Source: JAHEME01 sp034435035 (GTDB taxonomy: Bacteria; Chloroflexota; Anaerolineae; Aggregatilineales; UBA3940). Taken from it: 64,000 nucleotides of DNA. Each line of letters opens with the position of its first letter. Position 1 is the first letter of the stretch. The translations under genes were made by a program, and so were the position numbers. The DNA lies in assembly GCA_034435035.1 (NCBI GenBank), contig DAOTXW010000040.1, forward strand, positions 62,001 through 126,000, given 5' to 3'. The notes beneath the pieces were generated by a model that saw nothing but the letters and a program-made list of their open reading frames with translations, ran no database searches and was not told the DNA's origin. Below, piece after piece: positions 51,122 through 60,317 of this stretch.

Positions 51122-54100
51122 CTATTCAGCCGGTGAGCCGGCCGTATCCAGTTCATAAACCTGCACTAACCCGTTGGCCGTATCCACCACGTAAAGGCTG
51201 CTGTCTGTAGCCAGCACGGATCCGGCGAGGCCGATCGTTGTGTAATCGCCAAAGCTGTAAAGGTAGTCCCCTGCTGAGTTGAAGACAATTATCCGGTAGG
51301 CCTCGGGATCGGTTACGTACACATTGCCGCTGGCATCCACCTCGATGTACGGCCGCTCGTTGGTCTGGGCGAACCAGGCATCAACATACCACTGGCGCAG
51401 GTAGCGACCTTCCGGATCGAAGACCTGGATGCGCTGATTCCAGGTATCTGCCACGTAGATCGATCCATCCGGCCCTATCGCCAGCCCAACCGGCTCATCC
51501 AGCTCGCCCTCCTGCCCGCCTCCCGTGCCGATCTGCCGGACAAAGAAGCTCTCCCGGTTGAAGACCACGATCCGTTTGTTGCCGGTGTCCGCGAGGTAGA
51601 TCCTGCCCTCATTATCGGTAGTGATACCCCGGGGGCCCCAGAACGCCAGTGGGTCTCCTACATTAGGGCCTTCAAAGCCCCAGTTGCGCACATACTGCCC
51701 CTGAGCTGAGTACTCCACAATCCGGTGGTTCCATGTATCGGCGATGTAGATCGTGCCGTCCGGCCCCACTGTGACATCCCAGGGCTCATTGACGGCGTCG
51801 GGAGCCGGGGCAAGGCCGTATTTGCTGAGGCTGCGAACGAAGTTGCCCTGCTGATCAAAGACGACAATACGGTGGTTGCCACTGTCGGCAATGTAGATCA
51901 GACCATCTGGCCCCATGCTGATGCCATGCGGGCGAGCCAGCATGCCAGCGCCAAATGTTCGAACCGGCACCATCTCCCGGACGCCCTCGGCGTAGGGATC
52001 GGTGGCCTGTGCGATCTCGCTAGCCGCTACGCCGTAATCCCATACCTGGGCAAAAACATCCTTGCGGATGTAGACGCGCATACGCTCCGATACAGGCCAC
52101 CGGCTGAGGGAGAAGTCTGGGCGTGCGCCCCGGTAAAGTGAGACGGCATCGGCGTATGTGCTGTAGTCCCGGCGGAAGAAGATGTCGCGGATTCCCCGCT
52201 GGAGCCCGGGATCGGTCAGCACATCAGCCAGCATAGCCCGCATCCGGGGCCACTCCTCGTAGCCGAAGTAATCCTGCATCGGCCACCACATCCGGATGTA
52301 CTCGAACTGGTAATACCGCCCTCCCAGGAGCGGTTCAACTTTCGCCCAGTTGCCGGGCCCGGCGAGGATCACGGGGGCGTCTCCGATCAGGCCGCGCGAT
52401 GGCTGTTCGCCGTAGTACACGGCATTGTAGTAATTGCGCAGATACCATGAAAGCGGCCACGAAACCTGGTTGTCGTAAGCAACGCGAAGCCCATAACCAT
52501 CGGTGGTCTTGAGGGAAATCTCCTCAATCTGGTCCATCACCTGCTTCACCGCCCCCGCCGAGTGCGCGTAAACCAGATACTCATTGGCCTGGTCGTAGTT
52601 CACGAACGAGGCGATCAATGCGGTGCGGGCAGTAAGGAAGGCCAGCCACACGACCAGCCACAGCGCTGTCAGCCTCCAGAGCTGGGCGATCGCCAGACGG
52701 CGGGCTGTTGTAAACAGAGCTGCCACGGTCGCCGCCAGTACAATGACGGCAGCTAGCCAGGCATAAGTAGCATAGAGATCGCTGACCCGCACTCCCTTGA
52801 AGACTCCCTGCTGGAAGCGTTCGGGAATCACCGTCGTGCAGGGTAGCTTCAGCGCCCCCAGGAGGACCTCGCCCCAGCCATGTGCCCCCGGCGGCGCTAT
52901 GCCAGCGGTGGCTTCCACCGCCAGCGGGGGGGGAGGAACGACAGCTGAGCAGATCGGCCCCGTCACACGTAGAAGGGACACCAGCAGAAGCGGCAGCAGC
53001 AGCAGAACCAGCCAGGTGCTACCCTGGACAATCCGCTTCCACTCGATGCTCTCCAGCAGGCGCCCGACCATCCATCCGCCCAGCAGGATGAAGGGCGCTG
53101 TCAGGTGAGTGGTGAGCCACGGCATCTTCTCGCCGGCGATGCTGTAGGCCACGATGTTCAGGACGCCCCAGTAGGCAGTGAACGCGAAGATCGGGAACGC
53201 GATGGGAGCCTGAAGGTCTATGAATAAGCGCTGCCCGGGCCCGGCAGCCGCAGCATCGTTGCGGCCATCGGATGGGGGCAGGGATGCGGGCCGCAGGGCT
53301 GAGCGCACCAGCCGGCCAAGCCCAAGCGCACCGGCTGCCGCCGATAGTATCACCGGCAGGAACTCGTATATCGGCAGCATGATCATCAGGTAGTAGTACC
53401 AGGGCTGGTTGCCGCGCTTGACCCCCTGCTGCTCCAGCCAGTACGCAAGCGACCCGATTACCCCGGTCCCGAGTCCTGCCCCGTTGGTAAACATGGTCGT
53501 AAAGAAGAAGAGGAAGAACAACCAGAAGACGGCGCCGATGGCCCACCAGCGGCTGGCAAGGGCTGCCTGTACCCAGTCGAGCAGGTCCGGCTCCACCTCG
53601 ATCTCGATGTTGTCTGCGCCCTCCGGGATCGATACCTGCGCCAGTTCCTCGGCTGTGAGTGCGTTAACCGGGACGCGAATACGGCGCCTGATCGGCTTCT
53701 GCATCCCCCATGCCACGCCCACCCCGATGCTGATGAACAACATGGGCAGCGTGAACAGCAGGCTTGTGGCAACACCCTGTGAGGTCTCATCCATCGGGTT
53801 AAATCCCGCAGCATGGATCAGGAAAGGCGTCAGCATGGGCAGGATCAGGGACCCCAGAACAATCATCACATCGAGTTCGGGGAATTGACGCAGCTGCTTC
53901 CACTGGCCTACCAGCACAGAGCCTGCCATAACGACCAGCGAGAGCGCCGAAGCGCCCATCAGCGCGATCTGCACCGGATCTCGCTCCGCGGTGACCGGTG
54001 CGGCCTCGTCCGGCAGCCCGGCAGCCGGATCAACCGGCGCGGCGGTCTCCGTCCCCCCGATGGTCTCTGCCGCGTGCTCCTGCAGCAGAAGATAGACGCC

Positions 54101-54841
54101 CAGAGCCGTCAGCGAGATCAGGGTGGCGATCAGGGCCGCCGCAAAGATCAGATTGAGCCGCCTGCTGTCCCAGCGCACATCCAGCAGCCGGGTGACAAAG
54201 TAGAGGGTCAGGAAGCTTCCGAATATGGCCACGTAGATAAATGACACTTCCTTGGTCGCATACAGAATGGCGAAGCCAAAGGAAAGCCACAGCAGATAGC
54301 GGTTGCGCCGGGATTCGATGTAGTGCCAGATCGCCAGCACCATGATCAGGGCGCCCAGCAGTGCTGGCATGTCCTCGCGAATGTAGCGCGAGTAGTACAT
54401 GATTAGCGGTGAGATCAGGAACATGAAGGACGCTGCAAGCGCGCCGGTGCGTCCAAGCCAGCGGCGCGCCGCAATCGGCAGCATCACCACGATGATGCCG
54501 ACCACGGCGGGGTAGATGCGTGCGCTGAAATCGCTGTCGCCGAAGAGCAGGTACATCAGAGCGGTGACGTGAAAGAGCAGCGGGCCGTGCATCAGCGGGG
54601 TATGCGCAAACCCGTCGCCGCGATAGAGTCCCCAGGAATACCGCGTGTGGAGACTTTCGTCGTGGCTCATCACACGAGCGCCGAGATCCCAGAAGCGTGT
54701 CAATACAGCCAGTATGAAGATGAGGGCGTAAGCCAGCTTCTCCCCATCGATGACCAGCAGCCGCGCGAGATGGCTTTCGAGTGCCGCCAGCGGGCGGGAA
54801 GCCGCATCAGGAGGTGTCAATGCCTGCTCTGTTGACGTCAT
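51122..54841 (-). CDS. Agl23-type membrane protein (TIGR03663) fused to an NHL beta-propeller
   Basis: A 1239-residue fusion. The N-terminal part, with about 14 membrane helices, is a GT39-like protein of the TIGR03663/Agl23 family: HDESLHTRYSWGLYRGDG carries the acid residue pair after the first helix and THLTAPFILLGGWM is a later conserved segment. From about residue 960, six NHL blades follow (IYIADSGNHRIVVF, IYIADTWNHRIVEY, IYLADTGNKRIVVF and three more). The propeller probably lies outside the membrane and binds a glycan or protein. It is the last gene of the large minus-strand run. GGGGAG precedes the ATG. Confidence 0.88.
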   Translation of the reverse strand: MTSTEQALTPPDAASRPLAALESHLARLLVIDGEKLAYALIFILAVLTRFWDLGARVMSHDESLHTRYSWGLYRGDGFAHTPLMHGPLLFHVTALMYLLFGDSDFSARIYPAVVGIIVVMLPIAARRWLGRTGALAASFMFLISPLIMYYSRYIREDMPALLGALIMVLAIWHYIESRRNRYLLWLSFGFAILYATKEVSFIYVAIFGSFLTLYFVTRLLDVRWDSRRLNLIFAAALIATLISLTALGVYLLLQEHAAETIGGTETAAPVDPAAGLPDEAAPVTAERDPVQIALMGASALSLVVMAGSVLVGQWKQLRQFPELDVMIVLGSLILPMLTPFLIHAAGFNPMDETSQGVATSLLFTLPMLFISIGVGVAWGMQKPIRRRIRVPVNALTAEELAQVSIPEGADNIEIEVEPDLLDWVQAALASRWWAIGAVFWLFFLFFFTTMFTNGAGLGTGVIGSLAYWLEQQGVKRGNQPWYYYLMIMLPIYEFLPVILSAAAGALGLGRLVRSALRPASLPPSDGRNDAAAAGPGQRLFIDLQAPIAFPIFAFTAYWGVLNIVAYSIAGEKMPWLTTHLTAPFILLGGWMVGRLLESIEWKRIVQGSTWLVLLLLPLLLVSLLRVTGPICSAVVPPPPLAVEATAGIAPPGAHGWGEVLLGALKLPCTTVIPERFQQGVFKGVRVSDLYATYAWLAAVIVLAATVAALFTTARRLAIAQLWRLTALWLVVWLAFLTARTALIASFVNYDQANEYLVYAHSAGAVKQVMDQIEEISLKTTDGYGLRVAYDNQVSWPLSWYLRNYYNAVYYGEQPSRGLIGDAPVILAGPGNWAKVEPLLGGRYYQFEYIRMWWPMQDYFGYEEWPRMRAMLADVLTDPGLQRGIRDIFFRRDYSTYADAVSLYRGARPDFSLSRWPVSERMRVYIRKDVFAQVWDYGVAASEIAQATDPYAEGVREMVPVRTFGAGMLARPHGISMGPDGLIYIADSGNHRIVVFDQQGNFVRSLSKYGLAPAPDAVNEPWDVTVGPDGTIYIADTWNHRIVEYSAQGQYVRNWGFEGPNVGDPLAFWGPRGITTDNEGRIYLADTGNKRIVVFNRESFFVRQIGTGGGQEGELDEPVGLAIGPDGSIYVADTWNQRIQVFDPEGRYLRQWYVDAWFAQTNERPYIEVDASGNVYVTDPEAYRIIVFNSAGDYLYSFGDYTTIGLAGSVLATDSSLYVVDTANGLVQVYELDTAGSPAE

Positions 54842-54865
54842 ACTACTCCCCTAAATGAACTGGTA

Positions 54866-55363
54866 TCAGGGTGCATCGGGCGCGCGGACAGCCAGTGTTG
54901 GCTCTGCCAGCCGAGCGGGTGTGATCGTCGCCGCCGTGCCGGTCATTGTCCCGGTAGTTACATAGGCGGTCGCTGCCGGGGTAACCATGACAGGTGAAGC
55001 GGTCTCGCTCAATGCCGTGCCGGATGACAGCCGATTGCCCGGATGCTGCATGCCCAGAGCCGCCGGCACCAGAAACATCAGCAGGCTGATGATTGCAGGC
55101 AGAAGATAGCCCGGGATATGGCGCTGCGCGGGCTGCCGCAGGGCCTCGGACACCGGTTGCCACCATTGCCTGACGACACTATCCGGCAGGGGGCGGCTCT
55201 GTCCCAATGCGCTTCGCAGGTCCGCGGCAGTCTGCTCATACAGCGCCAGTCGGCACAGGCACCGCTCGCAGCGGCGTATATGCCGATTCACCTGCGCTGC
55301 GGCCTTTGGGCTGAGCTGTCCGGTGACATAGGCGGCCAACAGATGGTCAATGTGCCCTATCAT
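54866..55363 (-). CDS. Membrane-bound zinc anti-sigma factor
   Basis: A protein of about 165 residues. The cytoplasmic N-terminus has the ZAS motif H28-x3-C32-x2-C35 (RHIRRCERCLCRL) that binds zinc and the ECF sigma factor. A membrane helix (PGYLLPAIISLLMFLVPAALG) follows and the remainder, rich in Thr and Ala, lies outside. Its ATG overlaps the sigma stop by 4 bases, the classical sigma/anti-sigma arrangement. The inducing signal is unknown; a longer start at 55468 would cover the sigma gene. Confidence 0.85.
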   Translation of the reverse strand: MIGHIDHLLAAYVTGQLSPKAAAQVNRHIRRCERCLCRLALYEQTAADLRSALGQSRPLPDSVVRQWWQPVSEALRQPAQRHIPGYLLPAIISLLMFLVPAALGMQHPGNRLSSGTALSETASPVMVTPAATAYVTTGTMTGTAATITPARLAEPTLAVRAPDAP

Positions 55364-55953
55364 CGTCCGAACGCTCCCTGCAGCAGCGCTTCGCGCTGAC
55401 TGGCCAGCAGGTTGTACAGCGCTTCGTGCGCCAGCCGAACCCGCGACTCGGCGGTTTTCTGCGGGCATCCCAGCACCTCAGCCATCGCCTGGTAGGTCAG
55501 CCCATCGAAATATCGCAGCACAACCGCCTCACGCAGCTTCGGCGACAGCTGCGCCAGCGCAGCGAACAGCGCATCATGCACCCCATGCTGCTCCACCACC
55601 GATTCCGGGTGATCCTCCCCGGTCGACAGGTGGTCAGCCGCATCGCCTGCCAGCATTACCGGAAGCCAGCGGCGGCGCTTGTTGCGGCAGCGGCTCAGAG
55701 TAATCATGTACAGCCATGTCTTGAAGGCTGATCGGGCGGGGTCGAACTGCCCGAGATTGCGGAACGCATAAATGAAGCTGTCCTGAACCACTTCCTCGGC
55801 ATCCTGCGCATTCAGCAGGATCCCGTAAGCCAGCCGGTAGGTGGGCTGGACGTGCTGCTCGTACAGGGCTGCGCAGGCCAGCTGATCGCCAGCCTGTGCT
55901 CGGGCGATCAGGGCCTGAAGCGCGTTCGGGGCAGCATGCGATCCGCTATCCAT
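55360..55953 (-). CDS. ECF-type RNA polymerase sigma factor
   Basis: A sigma-70 family protein of about 197 residues. Region 2 is recognisable in YEQHVQPTYRLAYGILLNAQDAEEVVQDSFIYAFRNL and TWLYMITLSRCRNKRRR (given by key residues), and region 4 in LSPKLREAVVLRYFDGLTYQAMAEVLGCPQKTAESRV with a helix-turn-helix. It lacks region 3, as ECF factors do. It directs transcription of a small stress or envelope regulon, probably including this operon. The ATG at 55953 is chosen because an upstream in-frame GTG at 55995 falls on the -10 element. It overlaps the anti-sigma gene. Confidence 0.92.
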   Translation of the reverse strand: MDSGSHAAPNALQALIARAQAGDQLACAALYEQHVQPTYRLAYGILLNAQDAEEVVQDSFIYAFRNLGQFDPARSAFKTWLYMITLSRCRNKRRRWLPVMLAGDAADHLSTGEDHPESVVEQHGVHDALFAALAQLSPKLREAVVLRYFDGLTYQAMAEVLGCPQKTAESRVRLAHEALYNLLASQREALLQGAFGR

Positions 55954-55986
55954 GGTCGGGGCCGCAGGTTCTATGCATTGCATCAG

Positions 55987-55992
55987 AGTATA
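55987..55992 (-). promoter_or_regulatory. Candidate -10 element before the sigma factor
   Basis: TATACT on the minus strand, upstream of the ATG at 55953. The -35 is not clear. If used, the sigma/anti-sigma pair can be transcribed apart from the upstream glycosyltransferase genes. Confidence 0.35.
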
Positions 55993-56025
55993 CACACACA
56001 GAAATACTTCCCCTCACTGCGGAGT

Positions 56026-57840
56026 CTACTGTGGCCGATCCGCAGAGACCAGCCGATAGATATCCTGCCGCACCCAGAGAATCATCCGCTGATCTGCCGG
56101 AGCAGTAGGGGCAGTGCGATAAATCACCCACTGCGCTGCCTGTGGTATGGTCATTCCTGCGAGCGACCAGTCCTGGATCACGACGAAATCCTGCCCCACA
56201 TAAGCCGATCCCAGCGCGGGGTCCGAACCGGACGCCGGCGTGATCGCCATGACCGAGTCAACGGTGGGGTTGACCTGCTCCACGAAGCTCACATGAGTGA
56301 AGTCCCGCAAAGCCCAGGCGACCGCGCCATCGGGTTCGGTCTGCACCGTGAGGCTGGCATCATGCGGGTAGCCGACCGTCAGCTTGCTGACTTCGCGGGC
56401 AGCATCGGCCAGCATATCCATCCCAATCTGTACACGTTCGGTATGAAATGCCTCAAAGGGGCTGGCTGAACGGGCAAATGCCAGCGCTCCGCTCTGCCCG
56501 CCTGCGGCGATCAGCGTGATGGCCAGCACAGCGAACCCCAGGCCGCGCCATGCTGTGCGCGGCTCCCACATGCTGGCTACCGTCAGCCACATGACCACCA
56601 CCAGCAGGCTCCATAAAATGACCAGCACCAGATCGAGCGGCACACCGGAAGATGGGCTGCCTGAGCCGGTCAGCGCGGGGATGGTCAGCATCCGCGGCGC
56701 TCGCAGATGCTGCGCCAGCCCGGCCAGGATCATGCCGAAGAACGCCACGCTGCCCAGCGCGTGCGATCGCGCTGCCCATGCCGGCGCAGAATCGCCCAGA
56801 GACAGCAGGGCAGCGATCGCTTTTCCGGCGAGGCCGGCCAGCGGGATGGTAGCCCACAGCGTGTGCTCCGGCAGCGCTCCTGGATAGATAAGCACGGCAA
56901 CAAGAGCAGCAAACCCCCATGCTGCCAGGAACCGCTCGTGCGAGTGGGCCGACTGGGAAGCGAGCCAGATGCCGATCAGGCCAAACAGCAGCGTAGCCGG
57001 CTCGTAGATCGCAATCACCAGCCCTGTCCACGGCGCGCCCGCCTGGCGAGTCACCAGGCCACGTCCGAAGGCAGCCAGCAGATCGCCTGCTGCTCCCAGC
57101 CCATCCGGTATCAGGAAGAACAGAGTGCCAAAGACGACCAGCGCACCGGCAAGCCCTGCTGTGAAATATCGCCATGACCAACCCCGGAGCCGATCCCGAT
57201 CAGCGCCCTCAGTGAATGTCCCCTCCTCATCGGTCAGGAAGGTATAGGCGGCCCCGGCGCCGAGCGCCAGCAGCCCCAGCGGGGCGGCGGGGTCGGAGAG
57301 GAGCGCCAGACCGGCTGCTCCGCCTGCGAGCAGCACTGGCCGCAAAGATCCCGACTGCCAGTAGGCTGCACAGGCCGCGAGCACCCCGATCAGCGCCATC
57401 ATGGCCATGCTGTGCCCGCTGACCTGCCGCGCAGCTGCGGTGCCGGCTGGTGAGAGGGCGAGCAGCAGCGCAGCGATCAGCGCGGGCAGCTTGCCCAGCC
57501 GGGCGCGGAACAGCAGGGGGGCAAATACCAGCCCCAGGCTGGCCAGCATCGGAAAGGCGCGGGCGGCGGCAGTGGATGGGCCCAGCACCGCAAAGCTGCC
57601 CAGGATTCCTGAAAACACGGTCGGGCTGATGATGATCCCGGCACCGGCGGTATCTGGGTACAGCAAATGGAGGGCAGCAAACGCCTGCCGTGCCTCCATC
57701 TCACCCAGTGAGGGAGTGGATAGTCGAAGCGCCCTCAGGATCACGGCGATGATGGCGATGAGCGCATAAGCAAGCGCCTCAACAGATACAGCGATCCGGG
57801 GGGCGGGAGATACCTCAGTATGAGCGGAAACAGCGTTCAT
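56026..57840 (-). CDS. GT39/Agl23-like membrane protein
   Basis: A 604-residue integral membrane protein with about 12 helices. LRALRLSTPSLGEMEARQAFAA after the first helix corresponds to the acidic-pair loop of GT39/TIGR03663 proteins. A long extracytoplasmic C-terminal part follows, with few conserved motifs. Polyprenyl-linked sugar transfer is inferred from fold and context. The ATG overlaps the upstream DUF2298 stop by 4 bases and the sigma gene follows closely, so it is a middle member of the minus-strand run. Confidence 0.78.
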   Translation of the reverse strand: MNAVSAHTEVSPAPRIAVSVEALAYALIAIIAVILRALRLSTPSLGEMEARQAFAALHLLYPDTAGAGIIISPTVFSGILGSFAVLGPSTAAARAFPMLASLGLVFAPLLFRARLGKLPALIAALLLALSPAGTAAARQVSGHSMAMMALIGVLAACAAYWQSGSLRPVLLAGGAAGLALLSDPAAPLGLLALGAGAAYTFLTDEEGTFTEGADRDRLRGWSWRYFTAGLAGALVVFGTLFFLIPDGLGAAGDLLAAFGRGLVTRQAGAPWTGLVIAIYEPATLLFGLIGIWLASQSAHSHERFLAAWGFAALVAVLIYPGALPEHTLWATIPLAGLAGKAIAALLSLGDSAPAWAARSHALGSVAFFGMILAGLAQHLRAPRMLTIPALTGSGSPSSGVPLDLVLVILWSLLVVVMWLTVASMWEPRTAWRGLGFAVLAITLIAAGGQSGALAFARSASPFEAFHTERVQIGMDMLADAAREVSKLTVGYPHDASLTVQTEPDGAVAWALRDFTHVSFVEQVNPTVDSVMAITPASGSDPALGSAYVGQDFVVIQDWSLAGMTIPQAAQWVIYRTAPTAPADQRMILWVRQDIYRLVSADRPQ

Positions 57841-60317
57841 GGCGCTTCCTCGATCAGCGGCTGATCGGCCCGGTAAATTACCACATCCTGATCGCGATAG
57901 ACCGCTGGCAGAAACCGATCAAACTTCTGCAGGCCGGCAGGTGGGGCGAAGGCCGGGTTGCGCTCCAGCGTGCCCACGAAGATGTATGTCACGTTGTAGC
58001 GCTGCAGGAGGCCCTGCGCCAGATCGATACTGGGAGTCTGGTAGATACGCAGAATATCCTCCTCGCGCGTGCCCGCCAGCTCGGCATACCGCGCGCCGCG
58101 CCACTGGCGTTCATGGCCCGGCCAGCCCAGCACCGTAGGAATGCCGGTGGCCATCGATACCCGGGCATAGTAGGAGTACTGCCCCCCTACTGCCTCCAGA
58201 ACCACAGCCCCCGGTTCAGCATTCTGTTCCAGCCACCGGATGCCGGCATAATCGCCGGGGTAGCTGCGGCGGATAAAGTCCAGTCCATCCAGCGTTGGCT
58301 GCGCAGTCTGAAAATCGCCCAGCCTGGCGGGAATGGCAAATGCCGGGTAAACCAGCCCCCCCGCGATCAGCGGCACGATGAGGATGCTCGCAATGATCTG
58401 TATAGCTCGCTGCCGATGCGCCAGCAGCTCATGCGTGGCGTAGGCCGAAGCCACTGCAAACAGGATCCAGGCTGCGTAGTAGAACTTGAAGACCGTGTTC
58501 AGCCGCTGGCCGAAGACATCCCGCAGGTACACAAACTCGGGCCCCAGTGTCAGCAGTGCCCCGGTCAGAATGAGAAGGGTGACAAATCCATTCGCGGGAT
58601 GAATCGAGGCCGGAGTCGACTCGCCCGACGGTGCGCTCCGGGGAGGGCGGGGAATCAGGGCCGCCAGGCAGAGGACGATGAGGCCTGTCAGGAAGAGCGC
58701 GGTCAGCGGGTGGGCCAGCCGATGCCTGAGCACCTGTCCGGCCAACCCGGGCAGCCGCGCGCGGATTGCAGCGTCCGGCTGCCCCTGCAGCTGCGCATCC
58801 ACACTGATGGCCAGAAATGCGCGCGCGCCGGGATCCAGGCTCACTGCCACGGCGCTCAGGATAAGCATAGCAGCGACCAACATCGCCAGCAGCAGCAGGG
58901 CTCCCTGCATGCCGGTGCGCCAGTCCATGTGCCGCCCATGACGGATGGCCCGATCTACCAGGAACATCCAGATAATCACCTGGAACGGGCCGAACATCAC
59001 CAGGAACTGGTGCAGGCGAGTCGGGAACAGAGCGTTGGGCAGGATCCCGCCCGCCTGCGATCCGAAGCTGATATACCAGGGAAGGTAAGCCGCTATTCCG
59101 CCTGCCAGGATGCCCAGCCCCGTCAGCCCGGCCCGGCCCAGATCCGCGCCCGATAGAGTCCCGGCTCGGAGGATGCCGCGCAGGGCCAGTGCGCTGATCA
59201 GAATAAACAGGTAGATCGGGAGATCCCACGTGTTGAGGAAGGCGAGGCCGCCGAAAACAACGATACAAAGAGCCAGCTGGCTCCGATCGGGCTCCTCGCG
59301 CTGATGCACGAGTCCGAATGCCAGGGCCAGTGCCAGCAGCACAAACGGCAGCGCCAGCACATGCGGGTGCATGTCGCCAAGCAGAAAACTGAAGAATGGG
59401 AACTCGTCAATTGGTTGCAGCCCGATTGCCACCCCGGTCAGGTCACGGTCACGCACCACGCGGGAGGCACGCCACCACCACCAGAAGCGCCACCGGCTGG
59501 GGGGCCACAGAGGCCCACTGATAGGGTCGGCCAGGTCTTCCAGATCAAGCCACGCCCAGAACCCGGCCCCAAGCAGCGGGAACTGAAGCGCCCGCACGAG
59601 CTCCAGCAGGCCCGCCAGATTTCCCAGCAGGGCGACGAACAGCGGCCCCAGCAGGGCAGTCATGGGCGCGCCGGACTGGTGTGACCGGCGGGCGGCTGTC
59701 AGGTTGTAGACCAACCCATAGCTGCCCAGCAGCGTCAGGGCGAATAGCAGGGCGATCCCGAGATTGAACGCCACGCCGCCGGATACTCCGGTCAGATCGG
59801 CCATCAGAGCGATCAGCACGTAACCGAAGTAGTAGTAGCTGATTGCATAGCCCGAAAGCCACGGATCGAGCGGCGGGAATGCCGGGCTGCGCAGCACGCT
59901 GGCCAGAAAGGCCATCTCCATGGGCTTCTCGGTACCGGCGATGTCAGGCGTATGAGCGCGGAAGAGCGTCCAGCTCGCCAGCGCGGCGACGAACAGCGCT
60001 TCGGCGGTGAGTATCACCGCCCTGTGGCTGCTGAACCAACGCCCCAGGCTGTCAGTACGATCAGGGCGGCTCTGGTAGATCCACAGTGAGATGCTCAGCA
60101 CGATCAGAGCGGCCAGGATGATGCCGCCCGGTGTGTTCTTCACAAAGCCCAGGCTGCCCAAGAGCCAGAAAACGTATCCGGTCAGCAGCAGGCCCAGCGC
60201 CCTGCTGAGGGTGTAGCCACGATCGGGCAGGCCCGGCAGCAGGCGAAAGGCCAGCGGCCACGCAAGACCGCCAATCAGGGTGATGGCCGCATACCAGCCC
60301 AGGATGGCGCTCACCAC
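57837..60317 (-). CDS. DUF2298 membrane protein (Chlor_Arch_YYY family)
   Basis: An 826-residue polytopic membrane protein with the DUF2298 signature IDEFPFFSFLLGDMHPHVLALPF, the early LPGLPDRGYTLSRALGLLL and the EKPMEMAFLASVLRSPAFPPLDPWLSGYAISYYYFGY segment (residues given in part). The family is known mainly from Chloroflexota and archaea and is thought to act in glycosylation or lipid-linked sugar transport; no reaction is proven. It overlaps the upstream gene by 7 bases and the downstream gene by 4. Confidence 0.88.
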   Translation of the reverse strand: MVSAILGWYAAITLIGGLAWPLAFRLLPGLPDRGYTLSRALGLLLTGYVFWLLGSLGFVKNTPGGIILAALIVLSISLWIYQSRPDRTDSLGRWFSSHRAVILTAEALFVAALASWTLFRAHTPDIAGTEKPMEMAFLASVLRSPAFPPLDPWLSGYAISYYYFGYVLIALMADLTGVSGGVAFNLGIALLFALTLLGSYGLVYNLTAARRSHQSGAPMTALLGPLFVALLGNLAGLLELVRALQFPLLGAGFWAWLDLEDLADPISGPLWPPSRWRFWWWWRASRVVRDRDLTGVAIGLQPIDEFPFFSFLLGDMHPHVLALPFVLLALALAFGLVHQREEPDRSQLALCIVVFGGLAFLNTWDLPIYLFILISALALRGILRAGTLSGADLGRAGLTGLGILAGGIAAYLPWYISFGSQAGGILPNALFPTRLHQFLVMFGPFQVIIWMFLVDRAIRHGRHMDWRTGMQGALLLLAMLVAAMLILSAVAVSLDPGARAFLAISVDAQLQGQPDAAIRARLPGLAGQVLRHRLAHPLTALFLTGLIVLCLAALIPRPPRSAPSGESTPASIHPANGFVTLLILTGALLTLGPEFVYLRDVFGQRLNTVFKFYYAAWILFAVASAYATHELLAHRQRAIQIIASILIVPLIAGGLVYPAFAIPARLGDFQTAQPTLDGLDFIRRSYPGDYAGIRWLEQNAEPGAVVLEAVGGQYSYYARVSMATGIPTVLGWPGHERQWRGARYAELAGTREEDILRIYQTPSIDLAQGLLQRYNVTYIFVGTLERNPAFAPPAGLQKFDRFLPAVYRDQDVVIYRADQPLIEEAP

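Noticed and set aside
58113..59156. A 347-codon plus-strand frame inside the DUF2298 gene
   Set aside because: Antisense to a conserved membrane protein; composition is Gln/Arg-rich shadow sequence.
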